This document shows positions 61,556-64,000 of a stretch of DNA of 64,000 bases, in pieces. The position numbers and the translations under genes are program-made. The stretch comes from Polyangium sp. y55x31 (GTDB lineage: Bacteria > Myxococcota_A > Polyangia > Polyangiales > Polyangiaceae): positions 434,001 through 498,000 of the forward strand of contig NZ_JARZHG010000005.1 in assembly GCF_029946505.1 (NCBI RefSeq), in the 5' to 3' direction. The notes beneath the pieces were generated by a model. The model worked only from the letters and a program-made list of their open reading frames with translations. It did no database searches and had not been told where the DNA came from. Positions within the stretch are counted from its first letter, which is position 1. Each line of letters opens with the position of its first letter.

Positions 61556-64000
61556 ATGAAGCCGAACGCGCCCGAGCCCGCCCGGATCGAGCAGAAAGCG
61601 TACTACGCGGAGCACGCCGAGGCCGTGCTCGAAGCCCTCGGGAGCTCCGAGCGCGGGCTGCTCTCCACGGACGCCGCCGAGAGGCTCGCCACGCACGGGC
61701 CGAACGTGCTGCCGAAGGCCACCCGAGAAAGCGCGCTGCGGCTCTTGCTCCGGCAGATCGAGAGCCCGCTCATCTACGTGCTCATCGCGTCCGCGGCGCT
61801 CGCGTTCGCGCTCGGGAAGATCACGGACGGCGCCGTGGTGCTCGGCGTGGTCGTGCTGAACACGTTGATCGGGTTCGTCCAGGAGTACCGCGCGGGGCAG
61901 GCGATCGAGGCGTTGTCGAGCCTCGTGCCGGACGTCGCGACGGTGATGCGCGACGGCAGGACGATCTCCGTGCCCGCCGAGGAGCTCGTGCCCGGCGACG
62001 TCGTGCTGCTCGCGGCCGGCGACAAGGCGCCGGCTGACATGCGGCTCTTCCACGTGAAAAACCTCGCGGCCGACGAGGCGCCGCTGACGGGCGAGTCGGT
62101 GCCGGTGCGCAAGCACGTGGAGCCGGTGCCGAAGGACGCGGCCGTCGCCGATCGGAAGAGCATGGTGCACGGCGGAACGTTGATCACGACGGGCACGGGG
62201 CACGCCGTGGTGGTGGCGACGGGCGCGGCGACGGAGATCGGGAAGATCTCGTCGATGTTGCACGAGGCCGTGGAGCTCGAGACGCCGCTCACGCGCTCGC
62301 TCGCGCGCGTGGCAAAGGTGCTGACGGTCGCGATCGCGATCGTGGCGGCGCTCATGGTGGTCGTCGCGCTCGTGCGAGGGTATCCGCTGCTCGAAGCGGT
62401 GCTCGCGGGGATCACGCTGGCGGTGGCGGCGATCCCGGAGGGCTTGCCGGCGATCATCACGATCGCGCTCGCCATCGGCGTGCAACGCATGGCGGCGCGG
62501 CGCGCGGTGGTGCGGAAGCTGCCGGCCGTGGAGACGCTCGGGCAAGCCGGCGTCGTGTGCACGGACAAGACGGGCACGCTGACGCGGAGCGAGATGACGG
62601 TGGCGGCGATCTGGACGCCGTCGGATGCGTACGAGCTGTCGGGCGTGGGATACACGCCGGAAGGCGAGCTCAGGCGCGGAGGCAAGGCCGTCGGGACGAC
62701 GCCGGACGACGTGCGCGCGCTCCTCCGCGCCGCGGCGCTGTGCAACGACGCGCGGCTCGCCCCGCGGGAAGGCGGAGGCTTCGGGATCACGGGGGATCCG
62801 ACGGAAGGGGCGCTCGTCGTGGCCGCGCAGAAGCTCGGGATGACGGGCGACGCGCTGCGCGAGGAGGCGCCGCGGCGCGACGCGATCCCGTTCGAGTCGG
62901 AGCACAAGTACATGGCGACGCTGCACGCGCCTTCGTCGGGCGCGCAGGAGATCCTGATGAAGGGCGCGCCGGAGGTGGTGCTCGGCCGCGCGACTCGGCT
63001 CGCCGGAGGAGCGCCGCTCGAGCGACATGTCGTGCTCGAACACGTGGAGGTGATGGCGGCGCGCGGGATGCGCGTGCTCGCGGTGGCATCACGCAAGCCG
63101 GAGCCGCCGATCGCGGGGCTCGGCGAGGCGGAGGTCGCGTGCGACTTCGAGCTGCTCGGGCTCGTGGGGATGATCGATCCGCCGCGGCCGGAGGCGATCG
63201 AGGCGGTGAGGGCGTGTCAACGCGCGGGGATCACGGTCAAGATGATCACGGGGGATCACCCGGTGACGGCGAAGGCGATCGCGATCGAGCTCGGGCTGAT
63301 CGGGTCTTCGGACGAGGTCGTGACGGGGCGCGAGCTCTCGACGATGCCGCGCGCGGAGCTCGCGAAGGCGGCGCAGACGCGGAACGTGTTCGCGCGCGTG
63401 GCGCCGGAGCACAAGCTCAGGCTGGTGGAGGCGCTGCAAGCCGCGCGGCAGGTCGTGGCCATGACGGGCGACGGCGTGAACGACGCGCCGGCGCTGAAGC
63501 AGGCGAACATCGGCGTCGCCATGGGGATCACGGGGACGGCCGTGGCGAAGCAGGCGGCCGACATCGTGCTCACGGACGACAACTTCGCGAGCATCCGCGC
63601 GGCCGTGGAAGAGGGGCGGCGGGTCTACGACAACCTGATCAAGGCGCTCGCGTTCGTCTTGCCGACGAACATCGGCGAGGCGCTCGTGCTGCTCATCGCG
63701 GTGCTGTTTTTCCCGCTCGAAGACGGGCGGCCTCTTTTGCCGATGGCGCCCGTGCAGATCCTCTGGATCAACCTCGTCGCCACGGTGACTCTGTCCCTGC
63801 CGCTCGCGTTCGAGGCCAAGGAGCCGAACCTGATGGAGCGGCCGCCGCGCCGCACCGACGAGCCCATCCTGGGGCGGTTCGTGCTCGCGCGGACGGCGGT
63901 CGTGGCGCTGCTCATGACGGCCGGCGCGGTGGGGCTTTTCTTGACGGAGTACCGAGACAAGCTCGACGCCGGCCTGTCCGCGGAGTTCGCGCTGCGCGAG
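61556..64000 (+). CDS. P2-type cation-transporting ATPase, 5' part
   Basis: The first 815 codons; the gene runs past the window end, probably by ~100 codons for the family. ATG 61556 has GGAAGG before it. The cation-transporter N-terminal region (AEAVLEALGSSERGLLSTDAAERLATHGPNVLP) is followed by the actuator TGES (EAPLTGESVPVRK), PEGLP in TM4 (AAIPEGLPAIITIALAIG), phosphorylated Asp337 in DKTGTLT, KGAPE and TGDGVNDAPAL. PEGLP and overall order fit the Ca2+/P2 class (SERCA/PMR1-like) and not heavy-metal P1B pumps: no CPC motif is present. It would expel Ca2+ or Mn2+, or import K+/Na+; the ion is not certain. It is divergent from the EAD-like gene across the hairpin repeats. Confidence 0.92.
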   Translation, partial: MKPNAPEPARIEQKAYYAEHAEAVLEALGSSERGLLSTDAAERLATHGPNVLPKATRESALRLLLRQIESPLIYVLIASAALAFALGKITDGAVVLGVVVLNTLIGFVQEYRAGQAIEALSSLVPDVATVMRDGRTISVPAEELVPGDVVLLAAGDKAPADMRLFHVKNLAADEAPLTGESVPVRKHVEPVPKDAAVADRKSMVHGGTLITTGTGHAVVVATGAATEIGKISSMLHEAVELETPLTRSLARVAKVLTVAIAIVAALMVVVALVRGYPLLEAVLAGITLAVAAIPEGLPAIITIALAIGVQRMAARRAVVRKLPAVETLGQAGVVCTDKTGTLTRSEMTVAAIWTPSDAYELSGVGYTPEGELRRGGKAVGTTPDDVRALLRAAALCNDARLAPREGGGFGITGDPTEGALVVAAQKLGMTGDALREEAPRRDAIPFESEHKYMATLHAPSSGAQEILMKGAPEVVLGRATRLAGGAPLERHVVLEHVEVMAARGMRVLAVASRKPEPPIAGLGEAEVACDFELLGLVGMIDPPRPEAIEAVRACQRAGITVKMITGDHPVTAKAIAIELGLIGSSDEVVTGRELSTMPRAELAKAAQTRNVFARVAPEHKLRLVEALQAARQVVAMTGDGVNDAPALKQANIGVAMGITGTAVAKQAADIVLTDDNFASIRAAVEEGRRVYDNLIKALAFVLPTNIGEALVLLIAVLFFPLEDGRPLLPMAPVQILWINLVATVTLSLPLAFEAKEPNLMERPPRRTDEPILGRFVLARTAVVALLMTAGAVGLFLTEYRDKLDAGLSAEFALRE

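Noticed and set aside
61338-61557. Short overlapping minus frames (63-68 codons) over the hairpin repeats.
   Set aside because: They arise from the 50-bp duplication and lie in the divergent promoter region; no ribosome site or domain supports a protein.

Overview
The window reads as a chromosomal stretch of a myxobacterium, most likely a Polyangiaceae relative (Polyangium/Sorangium/Chondromyces type). This is an inference from the very high G+C, strong third-position G/C bias, GTG starts, three eukaryotic-like Ser/Thr protein kinases, many lipoproteins with a glycine-rich linker after the lipobox, the Myxococcales cysteine-rich repeat, MopE-type metal-binding motifs, and large TPR proteins. 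No rRNA, tRNA, insertion sequence, integrase, phage gene or CRISPR array was found. Genes are densely packed and no gene-free stretch exceeds 300 bases; the longest gaps are about 170-240 bases, in divergent promoter regions.

Layout. 1-7.7 kb (+): the 3' end of a 2-oxoglutarate/Fe(II) oxygenase, a large kinase/AAA/TPR signalling protein, a DUF2252 lipoprotein, an outer-membrane porin-like barrel and a lamin-tail-domain lipoprotein. 7.7-11.4 kb (-): a beta-propeller/di-heme cytochrome c lipoprotein and a glutathione S-transferase. 11.5-13.1 kb (+): a PLD-like/EVE-like fusion and a small basic protein, with four 17-bp tandem repeats between them. 13.1-15.3 kb (-): a MopE-motif lipoprotein. 15.4-16.8 kb (+): a degenerate histidine-kinase-like protein. 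16.8-21.5 kb (-): an ECF sigma factor, a membrane FecR/TPR protein, an exported protein, a small protein and an M50/CBS intramembrane protease. 21.7-28.8 kb (+): a tiny lipoprotein with a clear terminator, a 9-repeat cysteine-rich lipoprotein and a 1856-aa TPR protein. 28.8-31.4 kb (-): an H-NOX-like protein and a membrane Ser/Thr kinase. 31.7-34.2 kb (+): a myxo-repeat lipoprotein. 34.2-41.0 kb (+): a translationally coupled glycogen/trehalose cluster (GlgB-TreZ fusion, GH57 enzyme) ending in an alkyltransferase-like DNA repair protein. 41.1-50.2 kb: two paralogous ferritin-like lipoproteins flanking an ATP-grasp enzyme, a membrane/TPR protein, a TolB-like lipoprotein, a redoxin-like protein, a cytochrome c-copper monooxygenase fusion and MscL. 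50.2-53.9 kb: a stand-alone NFACT-R protein, a deoxyhypusine-synthase-like enzyme, an FHA sigma-54 activator and a cysteine-rich lipoprotein. 53.9-61.3 kb: a kinase/PEGA-TPR pair, a Cu/Zn-SOD lipoprotein, an FNT channel, an exported TPR protein, a VOC protein and an EAD-like membrane protein. 61.6 kb to the end: a P2-type cation ATPase running off the window.

How the parts work together. The best supported operons, by ATGA/GTGA overlaps, are sigma-FecR/TPR, GlgB-TreZ + GH57 + ATL, and the Ser/Thr kinase + PEGA/TPR protein. The sigma/FecR pair lies on the same strand as a site-2-type protease, which suggests, without proving, control by intramembrane proteolysis. Many of the other genes are cell-envelope components with metal, heme or redox chemistry (SodC, two c-type cytochrome proteins, a copper monooxygenase, ferritin-like lipoproteins). 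All functions are inferred from motifs read by eye; no database search was made.
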